In this document: positions 7,850 through 17,752 of the stretch, piece by piece
Layout: each line of letters opens with the position of its first letter
Position numbering within the stretch: the stretch's first letter is position 1
Assembly (NCBI GenBank): GCA_001970955.1
Contig: MPUH01000870.1
Location: forward strand, 1-31,258
DNA: 31,258 nucleotides
Direction: 5' to 3'
From: Stentor coeruleus
Lineage: Eukaryota > Ciliophora > Heterotrichea > Heterotrichida > Stentoridae
Program-made: the position numbers and the translations under genes
The notes under the pieces: model-generated
What the model was told of the DNA's origin: nothing
The model's input: only the letters and a program-made list of their open reading frames with translations
The model's database searches: none

Positions 7850-9595
7850 TTATTTATTCCTTTTAATACCTCTAAGTGAATCTTCGAGTTTACCTTTTTT
7901 AATGGTGTCTTTTTTTAGCAATTCCATCTGGATGTCTATCGGCATGAGCTCAAGCAAATGTATAGACTCAGGAACAGTTTTTTCAATAAACGCCACACAT
8001 CCTTTCCATATAATATTCTGTTCCCATATTTTTCTATCAAGTAAATATGGAAGTGCATAGTTTATAAAAAAAGATTTCATTTGAGGGTACATTTCATTAG
8101 CTTTAAGTATAAAGTACATTATCGTGCTTGGTAAAGGCTCGATCCTAATAATCTTCTCAGTGGTTTTTTGTAAAGTTTCAGGAGAAAAAACATGTCTTAT
8201 ATTCATCAAATCTTTAATAACTTTAATTATCTCCATCATATTCCCTGAATATCTATGGACCATAATAAAAAGTTCAGAAGCATCAATTCCTGGAGCTTCA
8301 AGTATTGTTTGAATAATATTATTCCTTGTAACTTCAGGTAAAGAAATTATCCCACTAAAAAGCTTTGATATATCTTCCTAAATATACCTTACCATATTTA
8401 AATGTGGAGCTAAATACGGTATAGCTTGATAATCTCCAACTGCAGCTTTTTGTAAAAGTAAATTTTTAACATCTATATGAATAACCTTTAATTGACTTAA
8501 AATATTCAAAGTATCCAAAGCGAAAATATCACCTTAATAAAAAATACTTGTATTTTCTAAAGCTTTAAGTAATACCGGGTGGTTTTGAGGGATATTTTTG
8601 CTTAGAGCTTTTGCATAGACTTGAAGAATAAAACTTTTATAAGCTGGGGAGACTATATCAGGGAATATTTCAACAAGACACGAAAGAAGATCTGGACATT
8701 TACAAAGAAGTTTAAAGAAAAGTTTAACTTTTGCTTGATAGGTTTGATTTTCATAGTTTTCTAAGCTGATTAGTTTTTACCAGACTTCTTTAAAGATTTT
8801 AATAGTTTTTAAGTTTATTTGTTCTGGACAAATTGTATAGAGCTGCTTAACTATAAGTGATATTGCATGATCTTGAACTTCTCTATCTTCTGAATCAATC
8901 ATAGAAAAAATTTCATCAATACCTTTACTTCCTTCCTCATAAGTTAAGACTAACTCTCTGAGTAGGTGTAATAATTTGTGAGAGTTTTGCCAAATATACT
9001 TCCAAACATCATCAGTAATCAGAGGTAGGCGTTTTATAACCTCCCCTGCAACTTCGAAACTAGGAAAACTACTGATTAAGAAAGCAACAAGTTCTTTATA
9101 AAATACTGGGGCATCAAGATACCCATGCATTAGTTTTTGATAAAGAAAGGTCTGAAGACAATCATACGACTGGTTTTCTAAGAAATATGTCAACAAGGCG
9201 CATTCTTCTGAAAGCAAAGCCTGCGCATTGACAGCCAGAGGTATGGCCTTCAAAAGAAGCGAAACTCTATTTGGAGTAACAGCAGTAAGTGAAGGTATAG
9301 TCTGGTCACGTAGAAATGCATCAAAAATTATATCTTTAGGATTATCAGATGTGAAGAGCAATGGCTGCAGTGAAGGCATAGATGGAACTTGCAATATTGG
9401 AGGCTCATTCTCTTCAGATTGTTCTTGGTTCATATTGGAATAGTTTTCTTGCTCCCAAATCTCTGCTTGTTCGAGGCGCTCGAGTAATTCAAGAACTATT
9501 TAGGTTGTACGCTGATGGGCTGTTATTTGTGGACGGGTTAACGAGACTTTTTGGATGTTGCGTATGCATACCCTAGAAAGACTCTCAATATCCAT
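7850..9595 (-). CDS. SYMPK: Symplekin/Pta1 homologue (mRNA 3'-end processing scaffold), four 15-nt introns
   Basis: Removing introns at 9510-9496, 8780-8766, 8547-8533 and 8392-8378 joins five open segments into one protein of about 561 residues, from ATG at 9595 (MDIESLSRVC...) to TAA at 7852-7850. The C-terminal third matches the symplekin C-terminal domain: a segment PLPSTIMYFILKANEMYPQM, then SFFINYALPYLLDRKIW and IIWKGCVAFIEKTVPES, corresponding to the LxRTVxxxxxxYPxLxxFVMNxLxRLIxxQVWxxPKVWEGFxxCxxxTxPxSF pattern. The middle is helical repeat. Family role: scaffold in the cleavage and polyadenylation machinery, also used for snRNA and histone mRNA ends. It is much shorter than animal symplekin (about 1,270 residues) and lacks an obvious N-terminal HEAT domain, which binds Ssu72 in animals. 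It lies 216 bp from the divergent membrane-protein gene. Confidence 0.85.
8378..8392 (-). other. 15-nt intron in the symplekin gene
   Basis: The coding strand reads GTAAGGTATATTTAG directly after an ATG codon. Removal joins ...APHLNM to EDISKLFSG.... Retention would end translation at the intron's final TAG. Confidence 0.9.
8533..8547 (-). other. 15-nt intron in the symplekin gene
   Basis: The coding strand reads GTATTTTTTATTAAG. Removal joins ...ALENT to SDIFALDTL... without frame change. Retention gives an in-frame TAA. Confidence 0.9.
8766..8780 (-). other. 15-nt intron in the symplekin gene
   Basis: The coding strand reads GTAAAAACTAATCAG, interrupting a cysteine codon in ...IFKEVC/LENYE.... 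It contains a TAACTAATC-like stretch and an in-frame TAA if retained. Confidence 0.9.
9496..9510 (-). other. 15-nt intron in the symplekin gene
   Basis: The coding strand reads GTACAACCTAAATAG. Removal joins QITAHQ to LLELLERLEQ and opens a continuous frame to ATG at 9595. Retention gives an in-frame TAA. Confidence 0.87.
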
Positions 9596-9811
9596 TTTAT
9601 ATAAGGTGCTAAAGATATCGGTAATAATTTTCTAGTGCTTTCTGATATTTTAGGGGATAGTGTTTTACACCTTACACGTAAACCTAAAACCCTAAGCTTA
9701 TTTCACTATATCATTTATGTTTATGCTTCTAAATTCTCATCAGCAACCTTCCAGTACAACTCAGAAATCACCTTCAGTATAATTATATTTAAAATTTTCA
9801 GCCATAATATA

Positions 9812-10333
9812 ATGAATTTTAATCAAAGCTATAGTCCATATTTCTTACCAAGGAAATCTTCAAAGATTCGGGTAAAAACTGGGACTATAGTGAGCAGTAA
9901 TCCTTAATCAGCATATCTTTCAGCAAATTTTGCATTTTCAACAGCTTTGATGCATGAATTCACAAGATTAGAAACAGCCTATTTTATAGGAGTTTATTCA
10001 GGAACTGCTTTTGCTCTTAGTTTATCTTATTTTGCTATTAATGAACTTGTTTATGGTCGATTAAAAGCAAGAAATATAGAGAATTACTTTTTATCTTATT
10101 CTTTGACAAGTGCTTTAATCATGCCTTTTTTTGCTTATTTACAAGTTGGATTAAGGCAAAAATCATGGAGAGAAGCAAGATTTCTTGCTTATCGATATGT
10201 TGGAACACTTTGTTGTGGAAGTCTTATTGCTGAGTTACTTTTGTGCCAATACAAGTATAAGAAATTAGGCTTGTTTCAAGATATTAAATTGAAGAATTTA
10301 ATTAGTAAGAATGAAGATACAGATACTAATTAA
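9812..10333 (+). CDS. Small multi-pass membrane protein of unknown family, one 15-nt intron
   Basis: Starting at ATG 9812 (MNFNQSYSPYF) and removing a 15-nt intron at 9897-9911, the frame is open to TAA at 10331-10333, giving 168 residues. Without the intron the visible frame begins only at 9950. Three hydrophobic segments can be seen: the first around TAYFIGVYSGTAFALSLSYF, then SYSLTSALIMPFFAYLQVG, then RYVGTLCCGSLIAELLLC. A basic N-terminal stretch (PRKSSKIRVK) may be a mitochondrial signal, but this is a guess. I do not recognise the family. The gene is divergent from the symplekin gene with 216 bp between starts. A longer in-frame start at 9635 would prepend an unconvincing hydrophobic stretch and is not preferred. 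Confidence 0.7.
9897..9911 (+). other. 15-nt intron
   Basis: The sequence GTAATCCTTAATCAG interrupts a threonine codon. Retention gives an in-frame TAA. Removal fuses the basic N-terminus to the membrane segments. Confidence 0.87.
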
Positions 10334-10575
10334 TTATATTTTTTTAGGTTTTTTATGATATTTTGTTGGTTAGGTTTTTTTGATGTTTGGCTTTGGTTTA
10401 TAAAGATGATTAAGAATTACTAGGCTTTAAGTTTGAAGTGGTTTGTTAAAGTATTTTATGTGGGATTGCAGATTGGATGATTGGAATGTATGATTGATAA
10501 GGTAGTATGGAAAAGTAAAATACACTTATCCTCTTATTCTACCGCATAACTATCTTACTTTTTTATAATTGGCAT

Positions 10576-10889
10576 TTATTCTCTAACTGAAGAATTCTTA
10601 ATAATTTCCATTGATTTTACTCTTATAAGCTCATTAGTAGGGCTAAACATTTTTTCTTTTGGTAACAAATCAATAGATTTCACCTTCCTGATCAAAGGTA
10701 GGGAATCAAAATCTTGATACTTCCCTTCTATTTTCATTATATTCCTAAGCTTGCAGAGCCACTTTGTGTATAATAAATATAAGATAAATATTTCATGAAG
10801 AATATATTGTATTGCCTTTCTGATTCTTCAGTTAATAGTGTAGTATTAAGATCATGACTTAGACTGGATTCAGAAATACACCTATTCAT
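10576..10889 (-). CDS. Probable small gene with a 1-bp frameshift, product unknown
   Basis: On the minus strand a frame opens at ATG 10889 (MNRCISESSLSHDLN...) and runs to about 10820. A second frame with good coding character continues to TAA at 10578-10576 and includes IFILYLLYTKWLCKLRN and later DFDSLPLIRKVKSIDLLPKE. The two join if one A is added to the AAA run at 10819-10817 (coding strand), giving about 104 residues. No 15- or 16-nt intron that would join them was found. It could therefore be a sequencing error in a homopolymer, a recent pseudogene, or chance. I recognise no family. It sits alone between a plus-strand membrane protein and RFT1. Confidence 0.35.
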
Positions 10890-11136
10890 AACATACTATA
10901 AAAATATAAAATTAATAATTATCTCAGTAAGACAAAGTAATCTTATTTAAACTAACACTAAATCATCTAAACTTAAATTCACATATAATCATTTAAAATA
11001 AAAATTTAATTTAATCATCCCTCAAAAATCCTAACCCACTATAATCCAAAACATTATAAAAATACCCAAATAATCCATTTATACACAAAACCTTAAAAAA
11101 GTATCCTCCATACTTAAAAAATAGTCTCCAAAATAA
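10890..11136. promoter_or_regulatory. G-poor upstream region of RFT1
   Basis: About 250 bp of A/T/C-rich, G-poor sequence precedes the RFT1 start, resembling the sequence before the genes at 960, 17753 and 19550. No specific motif is recognised; promoter function is inferred from position only. Confidence 0.35.
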
Positions 11137-12531
11137 ATGTCATTATTAGCCAAAGGATTTAATGCAGCCAAACTGCTAATCAGCTTCCAGCTCATCCTAA
11201 AAATCGCAAATTTTGGTTTGGGTATCCTTATCGCAAGAATAACAGGTCCTGAAGCATATGGTGGTGGTCATGTCCACGTGAACCTAGTCACCGCCGTAAT
11301 CCTCCATTTATCCCGAGAAACATTTCGTAAAATTGCCTTAAGAAGTGAAGAATCTCCATATGGGATGATGTGGGTATCAGTATTTGTAACATGGTCAATA
11401 GCTCTAATCACTTATGCATTTATTCAAGAATACTCAACACTTATAATATGCCTCGCCGCTATGATTGAAGTTTTATGTGAACCATTTCATATAGCACATA
11501 TTATGCATATAGAAGTTAAAAGTTCAATTACAGCTGAATCTTTTTCAACACTTATCCATACAGCTGTAATTATTTTATTTCATAAAGAAGGTATGATAGC
11601 ATTTTGTTATGCTAATCTAGCTACAGCTACAACAAATTTACTTGTTTATGTTATAACATGTCCACAATCCCCTTTTAAATTTAAAGTTATATGTGAAGAT
11701 AAAGCTTTAGCTCTTACTTGGATTATGGTTGGGTTTATTAAATTTTTCCTTAATGAAGGAGAAAGGTTGTTTTTGACATATATGGCTTATACAGAAATTG
11801 ATAAAGGGGTTTATTCTTTGATTTCTAATTTGTGTTGGATGATTCCAAGTATGTTTTTTAGGCCGATTGAAGAAGTTATGCATATTGTGTTTACTAAGAA
11901 AATGGAAAAGGAAGAAAGGGAAGAAGGGGTTGTGAAAGTGTTTAGGATGATTTGGATTATAAGTTTGAGTTTTGTTGTGTATTCACAGGTTTATGCTGAT
12001 TTAGCTATTACGATATTATATGGGGAAAAGTGGAAGGATACAGATGCTGCGAGAGGGTTAGCTTTGTATGGGTTTTATGTTGTTACTATGGGGATTTTCG
12101 GGACATCAGATGCGATTTTCTGTGGGATCGCTTCTTCTGATATGATTGCCCGTAAGAAGTACTCAATGACAGTTTGTTTTATGTGATTTTTATATAGCGT
12201 TTACATGTCATCAGCTTATGTTCTCACCCCAGCAGGTTCTACAGGTTTGATTCTTGCTAGTATTATTACAATGATCTGTAGAATCAGATATATACTTAAA
12301 GGTCTATTTTCAGCTCTTCCTTGGTTAACATATTGGCATCTTCTTCCATCTCGTAGCACTTTTATCATCTATTTCATAACCTACACCATCCTAAAATTAG
12401 TATCTTTTTTCATATACGATTATAATCTTATCATTTTTGGAGCCATAGTCTTAATAATCCAATTATATTTCCTATACAAAGAAAATGGAAATGTGCTTAA
12501 AGATATAGAATTAATGAAAAAAAATAATTGA
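11137..12531 (+). CDS. RFT1: RFT1 family, dolichol-linked oligosaccharide translocation, one 15-nt intron
   Basis: After removal of a 15-nt intron at 12183-12197 the frame runs from ATG 11137 to TGA 12529-12531, about 459 residues, somewhat below the roughly 540 of human RFT1. Polytopic membrane character covers the whole length. Family landmarks include the N-terminal ARITGPEAYG region, LSRETFRKIAL (compare LAREAFRRACL in animals), NEGERLFLTYM (the family's TEGERYxMT), GVYSLISNLCWMIPSMFF followed by RPIEE, and YGEKW. RFT1 is an ER membrane protein of the N-glycosylation pathway, long tied to flipping Man5GlcNAc2-PP-dolichol, though its direct flippase activity is disputed. The intron begins GTG rather than GTA. 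The stop is only 13 bp from the stop of the convergent coiled-coil gene. Confidence 0.9.
12183..12197 (+). other. 15-nt intron in RFT1 with GTG start
   Basis: The sequence GTGATTTTTATATAG splits an isoleucine codon and would give an in-frame TGA if retained. It is the only one of the nine introns with G at position 3. Removal joins the two membrane-spanning parts of RFT1 without frame change. Confidence 0.87.
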
Positions 12532-12544
12532 TTACCAAAAACCT

Positions 12545-13750
12545 TTAAAAAAATTTTACTTTCTCGCTAAGATTTTTAATCTCTAAATCCACTTGCATTT
12601 GTTTCAATTTTATCTCATCAATGTTTTTCCTCAATCGGTTTATTAATTGATCTTTTTCTACAAGTACATATCCTAAAATCTCCATATCAGACCTAAGTTT
12701 ATTTGATGTTTTACTTCTTTGTAACCCATAAGCTCTTGCAGCTCTAAGAATATTTCTTTTTTCTTGTAATAAAAACTCAAGTTGTTCAATATCATCTTTA
12801 TCTTTATTTGCCATAATTTCTAAATCACTAAGCATTTTCTGGGCTGAACTTGTATCATGTTTATTTTCAGGGCGATGAAAGTGAATAGCATATTCTTCTT
12901 CAGCAATTTTTATATTTTGATTGATTTTTTCTTCAATAATACGGTATTTCATATAAGTGTTTTCAAGTTCATAAAGTTTGCTTTTAAGTTCATCGTTACT
13001 TCGATATCTATTTGATGCTTTTTCGCATTTTTCTTTAAGTTTGTTGGTTTCAAGAAGACTTTTTTTTAATGTTGTTGATAAGTTGGAGTTATCGGATTCT
13101 AGGTTGGTAAGGCGTTTTTGGATGTTGACAAAGAATTCGTTTATTAGTTTTTGGTTGGATTCTGGAGATAAGATTTTGTCTAAGTCTGCGATGGAGATTT
13201 CGTTATTGGATTTATTTAGTTCTAAGTGTTCTGATTCAAGAGTGTTTAGACTTTCACTTAGATCAGAAATTTTTTGTGTGGAAGAATCTTGGTCTAAAGA
13301 GTTCCTTTTGAGATTTTCAATGTTTTGCTCAGTTTTTGAGAGTGCGTTTTTGAGGGTTTCGAGATTGGTTGTAGTTTCTTTGACTTCTTGTTTTGCTAAT
13401 TTGCATATCAGTTTAAGTTTGAAGGTCTCTTCTTCGTTTGGTTTTGAGTGAGACTGATTGGATTTTTGATTAAGTTTTTTGGTCAGTCTTGATATTTCCT
13501 CTTTAAGTTCTTGTAAGGTTCGTTGATATTGCTTTATAGTATTATTTTGTGCTTCAAGATCTTCAAAAGCAAGATTATTATCAGAACTTATTTTTGGTTC
13601 AACATAATTTCCTTGTTCTTTTTCTTCTTCTACTATTTCAGCTTCAGCTTCCATTATTGCACTTTCAACCATTTCATCCACATTTATTTCATCAACTAAT
13701 TCCTGATGAAATCCTGATTGAATTTCATCTGGTTTTTCAGTATCAGACAT
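12545..13750 (-). CDS. Long coiled-coil protein
   Basis: The protein has 401 residues from the ATG at 13750 (MSDTEKPDEIQSG). An upstream in-frame ATG at 13813 would add a hydrophobic stretch coded by AT-rich leader and is not preferred. The first 70 residues are acidic (repeated Glu/Asp). From about residue 75 to the end the sequence is almost entirely Leu/Glu/Lys/Gln heptad-like and predicted coiled coil, with few prolines. No catalytic motif is visible. Proteins of this kind in ciliates are often cytoskeletal or ciliary, but nothing here assigns a structure. Its 3' end faces RFT1 at 13 bp. Confidence 0.75.
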   Translation of the reverse strand: MSDTEKPDEIQSGFHQELVDEINVDEMVESAIMEAEAEIVEEEKEQGNYVEPKISSDNNLAFEDLEAQNNTIKQYQRTLQELKEEISRLTKKLNQKSNQSHSKPNEEETFKLKLICKLAKQEVKETTTNLETLKNALSKTEQNIENLKRNSLDQDSSTQKISDLSESLNTLESEHLELNKSNNEISIADLDKILSPESNQKLINEFFVNIQKRLTNLESDNSNLSTTLKKSLLETNKLKEKCEKASNRYRSNDELKSKLYELENTYMKYRIIEEKINQNIKIAEEEYAIHFHRPENKHDTSSAQKMLSDLEIMANKDKDDIEQLEFLLQEKRNILRAARAYGLQRSKTSNKLRSDMEILGYVLVEKDQLINRLRKNIDEIKLKQMQVDLEIKNLSEKVKFF

Positions 13751-13969
13751 TATAGCATAAAATCCAATGAAAGTTGATTTGTAATTTAAATATAATTTAA
13801 TGATAAGACACACACAAACCTTAAAGATATTTATACACTATAATAACAATAAAAAGTTTTAAATATAATATTTCTTAATAACCTAAAAGAAAATTCCATC
13901 CATTAAAAATTTATCAGGCATTTTATAAGATTTTCCTAAGTACATCATAATTCTAAGTTTAATTTTTAA

Positions 13970-14632
13970 TCATTTATTATATAAAAACTTATTCAACCTC
14001 TGTATAGTCAATGGGCTTTTTTTAGCATTTATTTCATGTGCTTTATTTTCATAAATTGTATCCATATGACTAACCACTTCTTCACTCTTATAGATTTTTT
14101 TAATTCTCTCAACCTTAAACTCTTTAACTAAATCAGGTTCTTCAAACTCAATCGTATTAGTTTTCAACTTATACTCTTCTTTCTTTTTCAAATACTCTCT
14201 TAAATTTTTACTACTTCGAGCCTGTTTTTTTAATCCTTCTCCTAAATTGTATTTAATATTAAATAACCTTTTACTCATATTTGGATTAATAGGAACTTGA
14301 ATTTTAATACTTTTTATGCATAAGGATTTTACAGGATCTAAAGTTGGGTTCGCAAATATAGATATTTTCTTTATATAATCATCTTTTGAAGATTGAGATT
14401 TATAAAGTCTTGGCTGAGTAGTTTGCGGACTAAACGAAACCTGATTGCTTATTTGTCCAGATGCATAAGAAGAGCATGACTTTTTCCTAGGTAATTTAGC
14501 TAAAGTCTGATATCTAAGACTTGAATGAATCATTGCCATACTCCTAGCTGTTGGGGGATAAAATTCTCCTAAAGAAGAAGATTTCCACTCATAAGTTGTA
14601 TTTGGTCTAGACGTATTCATAGAATCCATCAC
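13970..14632 (-). CDS. Hypothetical basic protein, 220 residues
   Basis: The frame is open from ATG 14632 to TGA at 13972-13970. The protein is rich in Lys, Ser and Tyr, with a helical charged region near residues 135-185 (KKQARSSKNLREYLKKKEEY). There is no membrane segment. I do not recognise it. If UGA were read as Trp the frame would extend only a few codons to a TAA, so this gene alone does not settle the code. It lies 219 bp upstream of the coiled-coil gene and 192 bp downstream of the pseudokinase gene, all on the minus strand. Confidence 0.65.
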   Translation of the reverse strand: MMDSMNTSRPNTTYEWKSSSLGEFYPPTARSMAMIHSSLRYQTLAKLPRKKSCSSYASGQISNQVSFSPQTTQPRLYKSQSSKDDYIKKISIFANPTLDPVKSLCIKSIKIQVPINPNMSKRLFNIKYNLGEGLKKQARSSKNLREYLKKKEEYKLKTNTIEFEEPDLVKEFKVERIKKIYKSEEVVSHMDTIYENKAHEINAKKSPLTIQRLNKFLYNK

Positions 14633-14824
14633 GAATTAAATTTTTTATATTAAAAAGCATCTTAAAAACTACATAAGGATTATAATAAACTTGGTAATCA
14701 TCTGTTAAAAACTCATAATTATTGAATATTATTATTTATTAAACCAATAATACTTTGTTTATAACAATCTTTAATTTTCATTATAGAATTAATAAATGAT
14801 ATATTTGACTATATATCTCTAAAA

Positions 14825-17236
14825 TTAACTAATGATGCATGCATCTTTACAAGGATTAAGTTTTTTCATCTCAGGCTTTTTACATGTAAACCAATCAGGA
14901 TCAGACTCAATAAGACCATCTAACAAAGTTTTATATTCTTCTACTTTTGGTAAATCAGGTTGAGAATCTTTTATCCATTTACCTATTCTGATTTTGAAAG
15001 ATGGCTCTGAGAGTTTTGGTAAAAAGTTAGTGTAGGGTGAATCAGAGAATAAGAAATTACGGGTGATTATTTTTACTGAGATTCCTTTGCCTTTTAATTT
15101 GATTAAAGGTCTTATATCAGAGATATCAGTACATTGAGTATAAAGATGCATATTGAAACCATTGTAGGTATAATAAAGAAAGTGACTTGATGTGAAGCCA
15201 ATGCCAATCACATCTCCCGTTCCAAATCTTGCAGCATTTTTCATCAGATCTCCCTCAACATTCCTAATACTCCCATCTTGCCCATTATAAAACACTCCTA
15301 TTCCATCAATTCCAATACTAATATTTTCACTCGTCCCAGCATCTATAATCTTAACTTCAAAATATAATAAAATGCAATGTCTTGACTCATCAAAAATTAC
15401 TTTAACCTCTTCAGTTGATGTAATAGAAATCTCTTCACTACAAGACCCACTACTAAATTCATTATCCGAATTCGTAAATCCTTGACTATCAAAAAATGTA
15501 AGTTCTAATTCTTTCATATCAAACAAATCTTTATGCATAACAACCGCATCACCACTTTTTTTACAAGATGCTTTTGAATGAATATATTCAACAGGGTGTT
15601 CAACTGGGTGTAAACTTCCACATGTCAAACACATTTCAATTTTACATTTTGTGCAAAAAACCATCAGAACTACACAATTAAGTTCTTTTTCATTTTTAAA
15701 ACATTTACTCACACGATTATTGTCTTGGGCGATTTTTCCTTCAATAACTGTCTCTCTCAATATTTTCAAAGCTAAAATTACAAAATCTTCGAATTTGGTT
15801 TTTTCAGATTTTATCATGTTTTTAGCAATGATTTCAAAAGTCAAATCTGGGTATTTTCGTCGATATTGAATAGGAACACATATAAGGACTTGAAGTTTAT
15901 CATAATTAGAAAGATTTGAACATTCACATAGGAATTTTAATGTAAATTCTCCCATAAATGGAATTATGTTTAGGAAATACTGATCAGATGAAGATGTTCT
16001 ATCAAGTAAAAGCCGAGATTTAGAAATACTAGCTGGAGCGGTCATAGTCTTACTAGAACAAACAATATTAATAAGCTCAAGGTCAATCTCAGGAAACTGA
16101 AGGATTTTATATATTTTAAGTTTACCAGCATTATGATACAACTTAGGTTTTATAAGAGTTTTTAATACCAAAATAGCAGTTCTTAGAATACCAGGAATGA
16201 GTTTCCAAGATTTATACCTACACAAACTTGCAATAACCCTTGAAATATTATCTTTTTTCCCAGGTCTTGAGTTTAAAATATTAAAAAGATTTTCTTTCTC
16301 TTGAGCTACCAACGTCAAAACCGCTTTAATCCTACAGTTTTTGTTTTTAAAATACAACCCTGCTAATAAAGCATCAATGTTAAAACACATCATTTGGGGA
16401 ATTGTATCGTATTCTTTAAACAAATATATCCAAGTGCTGACCATTGGCGAAAAAAGTATTTCCTGAGCACTGATATCTTTTCTTAAAAGAGAACTTATAA
16501 CATTACATAAAGCAAAAGGATGAATTTGCATTTTCTTATCATTATAATCATCAAAAGTTAAATCATCAACAGAATCTATAGGTTTGTTTTTTAAAGCTGA
16601 ATATACACATAAAGCAAGTCCTTCTAATGGGCTAAATTCTGGGGTTTTTAAAGGATCCGATCCGATAATATCGATTTTTAATTCAAATCCTACATCATTA
16701 GTCGTATAAATCGGGTGTATAGGTCCTTCATTAAGTTCTATATAAATATCTTCAGGGGCAAGACTTGACAATTTCATACTATTTCTTTCAACTGCTGCGA
16801 TTTTGCTGACAATTTCTTGAAGACCTTTAATTATAACATCTACACAAAGGTTTGTTGTAAGTTTTAATGTATCAGGAATTCTAGGGTCGGATTTGTATTC
16901 GAAATATTCTTGTAATGATACTTTTCGCCCATAGTCACTTATAAGGATTAGACCTTCTGAATAACTATGAACAGTTTTTTTCAGCCCAGAAATCATGTCG
17001 ATAAGACTTTCACGTTTTTTTATCTCGGTTTCTAGAGCTTCTTTTGTTTCATCTGAGCATTGTATTAGTTGTAATGTGAATTTTTGACCTTGGCTTTCAG
17101 CTAAATAGAAGTTTTGTTTGATTTTTTTTTGAATTGAATAGTTCGTGTTGCCGATGTCTAGGGTTGAGGCTTCAATTTCTTGGAGCATTTCTTGTTTAAT
17201 TTCAAGGATTTGGTCTATGTAAGAAATGTGATCCAT
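14825..17236 (-). CDS. Pseudokinase - zinc cluster - SPRY protein with C-terminal CaaX motif
   Basis: This 803-residue intronless gene has several recognisable parts. Residues about 50-300 look like a degenerate protein kinase: a hinge-like GLILISDYG (95-103), LSSLAPEDIYI (157-167) where the catalytic HRDLKPENIL should be, FELKIDIIG in the DFG position and TPEFSPLE in the APE position. His-Arg-Asp and DFG are absent, so it should be catalytically dead. Residues 300-500 are helical. A Cys/His cluster (C512 to C558, with FCTKCKIEMCLTCGSLH and further His) resembles a B-box or ZZ-type zinc site. A SPRY domain follows (about 595-730), with SIGIDGIGVFYNGQDG, FGTGDVIGIGF and FLYYTYNGF. The protein ends CKDACIIS, a fitting CaaX box for prenylation with an upstream cysteine. 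Likely a membrane-attached signalling adaptor; this is inference. Confidence 0.78.
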   Translation of the reverse strand: MDHISYIDQILEIKQEMLQEIEASTLDIGNTNYSIQKKIKQNFYLAESQGQKFTLQLIQCSDETKEALETEIKKRESLIDMISGLKKTVHSYSEGLILISDYGRKVSLQEYFEYKSDPRIPDTLKLTTNLCVDVIIKGLQEIVSKIAAVERNSMKLSSLAPEDIYIELNEGPIHPIYTTNDVGFELKIDIIGSDPLKTPEFSPLEGLALCVYSALKNKPIDSVDDLTFDDYNDKKMQIHPFALCNVISSLLRKDISAQEILFSPMVSTWIYLFKEYDTIPQMMCFNIDALLAGLYFKNKNCRIKAVLTLVAQEKENLFNILNSRPGKKDNISRVIASLCRYKSWKLIPGILRTAILVLKTLIKPKLYHNAGKLKIYKILQFPEIDLELINIVCSSKTMTAPASISKSRLLLDRTSSSDQYFLNIIPFMGEFTLKFLCECSNLSNYDKLQVLICVPIQYRRKYPDLTFEIIAKNMIKSEKTKFEDFVILALKILRETVIEGKIAQDNNRVSKCFKNEKELNCVVLMVFCTKCKIEMCLTCGSLHPVEHPVEYIHSKASCKKSGDAVVMHKDLFDMKELELTFFDSQGFTNSDNEFSSGSCSEEISITSTEEVKVIFDESRHCILLYFEVKIIDAGTSENISIGIDGIGVFYNGQDGSIRNVEGDLMKNAARFGTGDVIGIGFTSSHFLYYTYNGFNMHLYTQCTDISDIRPLIKLKGKGISVKIITRNFLFSDSPYTNFLPKLSEPSFKIRIGKWIKDSQPDLPKVEEYKTLLDGLIESDPDWFTCKKPEMKKLNPCKDACIIS

Positions 17237-17752
17237 ATATTATATGAAGTGTGGAAGTATTAGTAAGGGTATTTGGGTTTGATGATGAAGATGGATTTGG
17301 TTAGATTTTAAAAGAATCAGTATTTAGATTTGATATTTGAAGTTATGTTTGGAGATTATCGTACTTTTGTGATATGTGGAAAAATATGATGTAGGATTTA
17401 TATAATTAATATGAGTGATTATTGAGTTGTAGTAGGTTATCAGATTTATTGATTTGTGATTTAGATTATAGATTTGGATGAAGATGGCTTAGTTGATATT
17501 TGAATTTAATCCCACAATCCATAATATTTACCTTAAAAATATTTGTACTCTAAATCTTTACATATAAATTTTAGTTTAAATTAACACACAATTTTATTCG
17601 TTTTATAGATAAACCCTATATACACTTAAAATAAATACTTATTAACACAATATCCCTCCCTCTAAAGGTTTTTTTATAAATAAATTTTGAAAAATTCCCT
17701 ATCTTGCAGATAAAAGCCCATTTATTTTATAAATTTAAATTATAAAACTTAC
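17237..17752. promoter_or_regulatory. Divergent intergenic region with a base-skew switch
   Basis: This 516-bp spacer separates two divergent genes. From 17237 to about 17490 the plus strand is rich in G and poor in C; from about 17505 to 17752 it is rich in C and nearly lacks G. Read from each gene outward, both flanks are therefore C-rich and G-poor on the coding strand. It must contain both promoters, but no defined element was recognised. Confidence 0.5.

Noticed and set aside
9635..9811. Upstream extension of the 9812 membrane-protein gene to ATG 9635
   Set aside because: The added residues are hydrophobic and low-complexity and lie in the likely divergent promoter; the ATG at 9812 gives a more sensible N-terminus.
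12978..13451. 157-codon plus-strand frame
   Set aside because: It lies fully antisense to the coiled-coil gene; such shadows arise from regular Glu/Lys codons.
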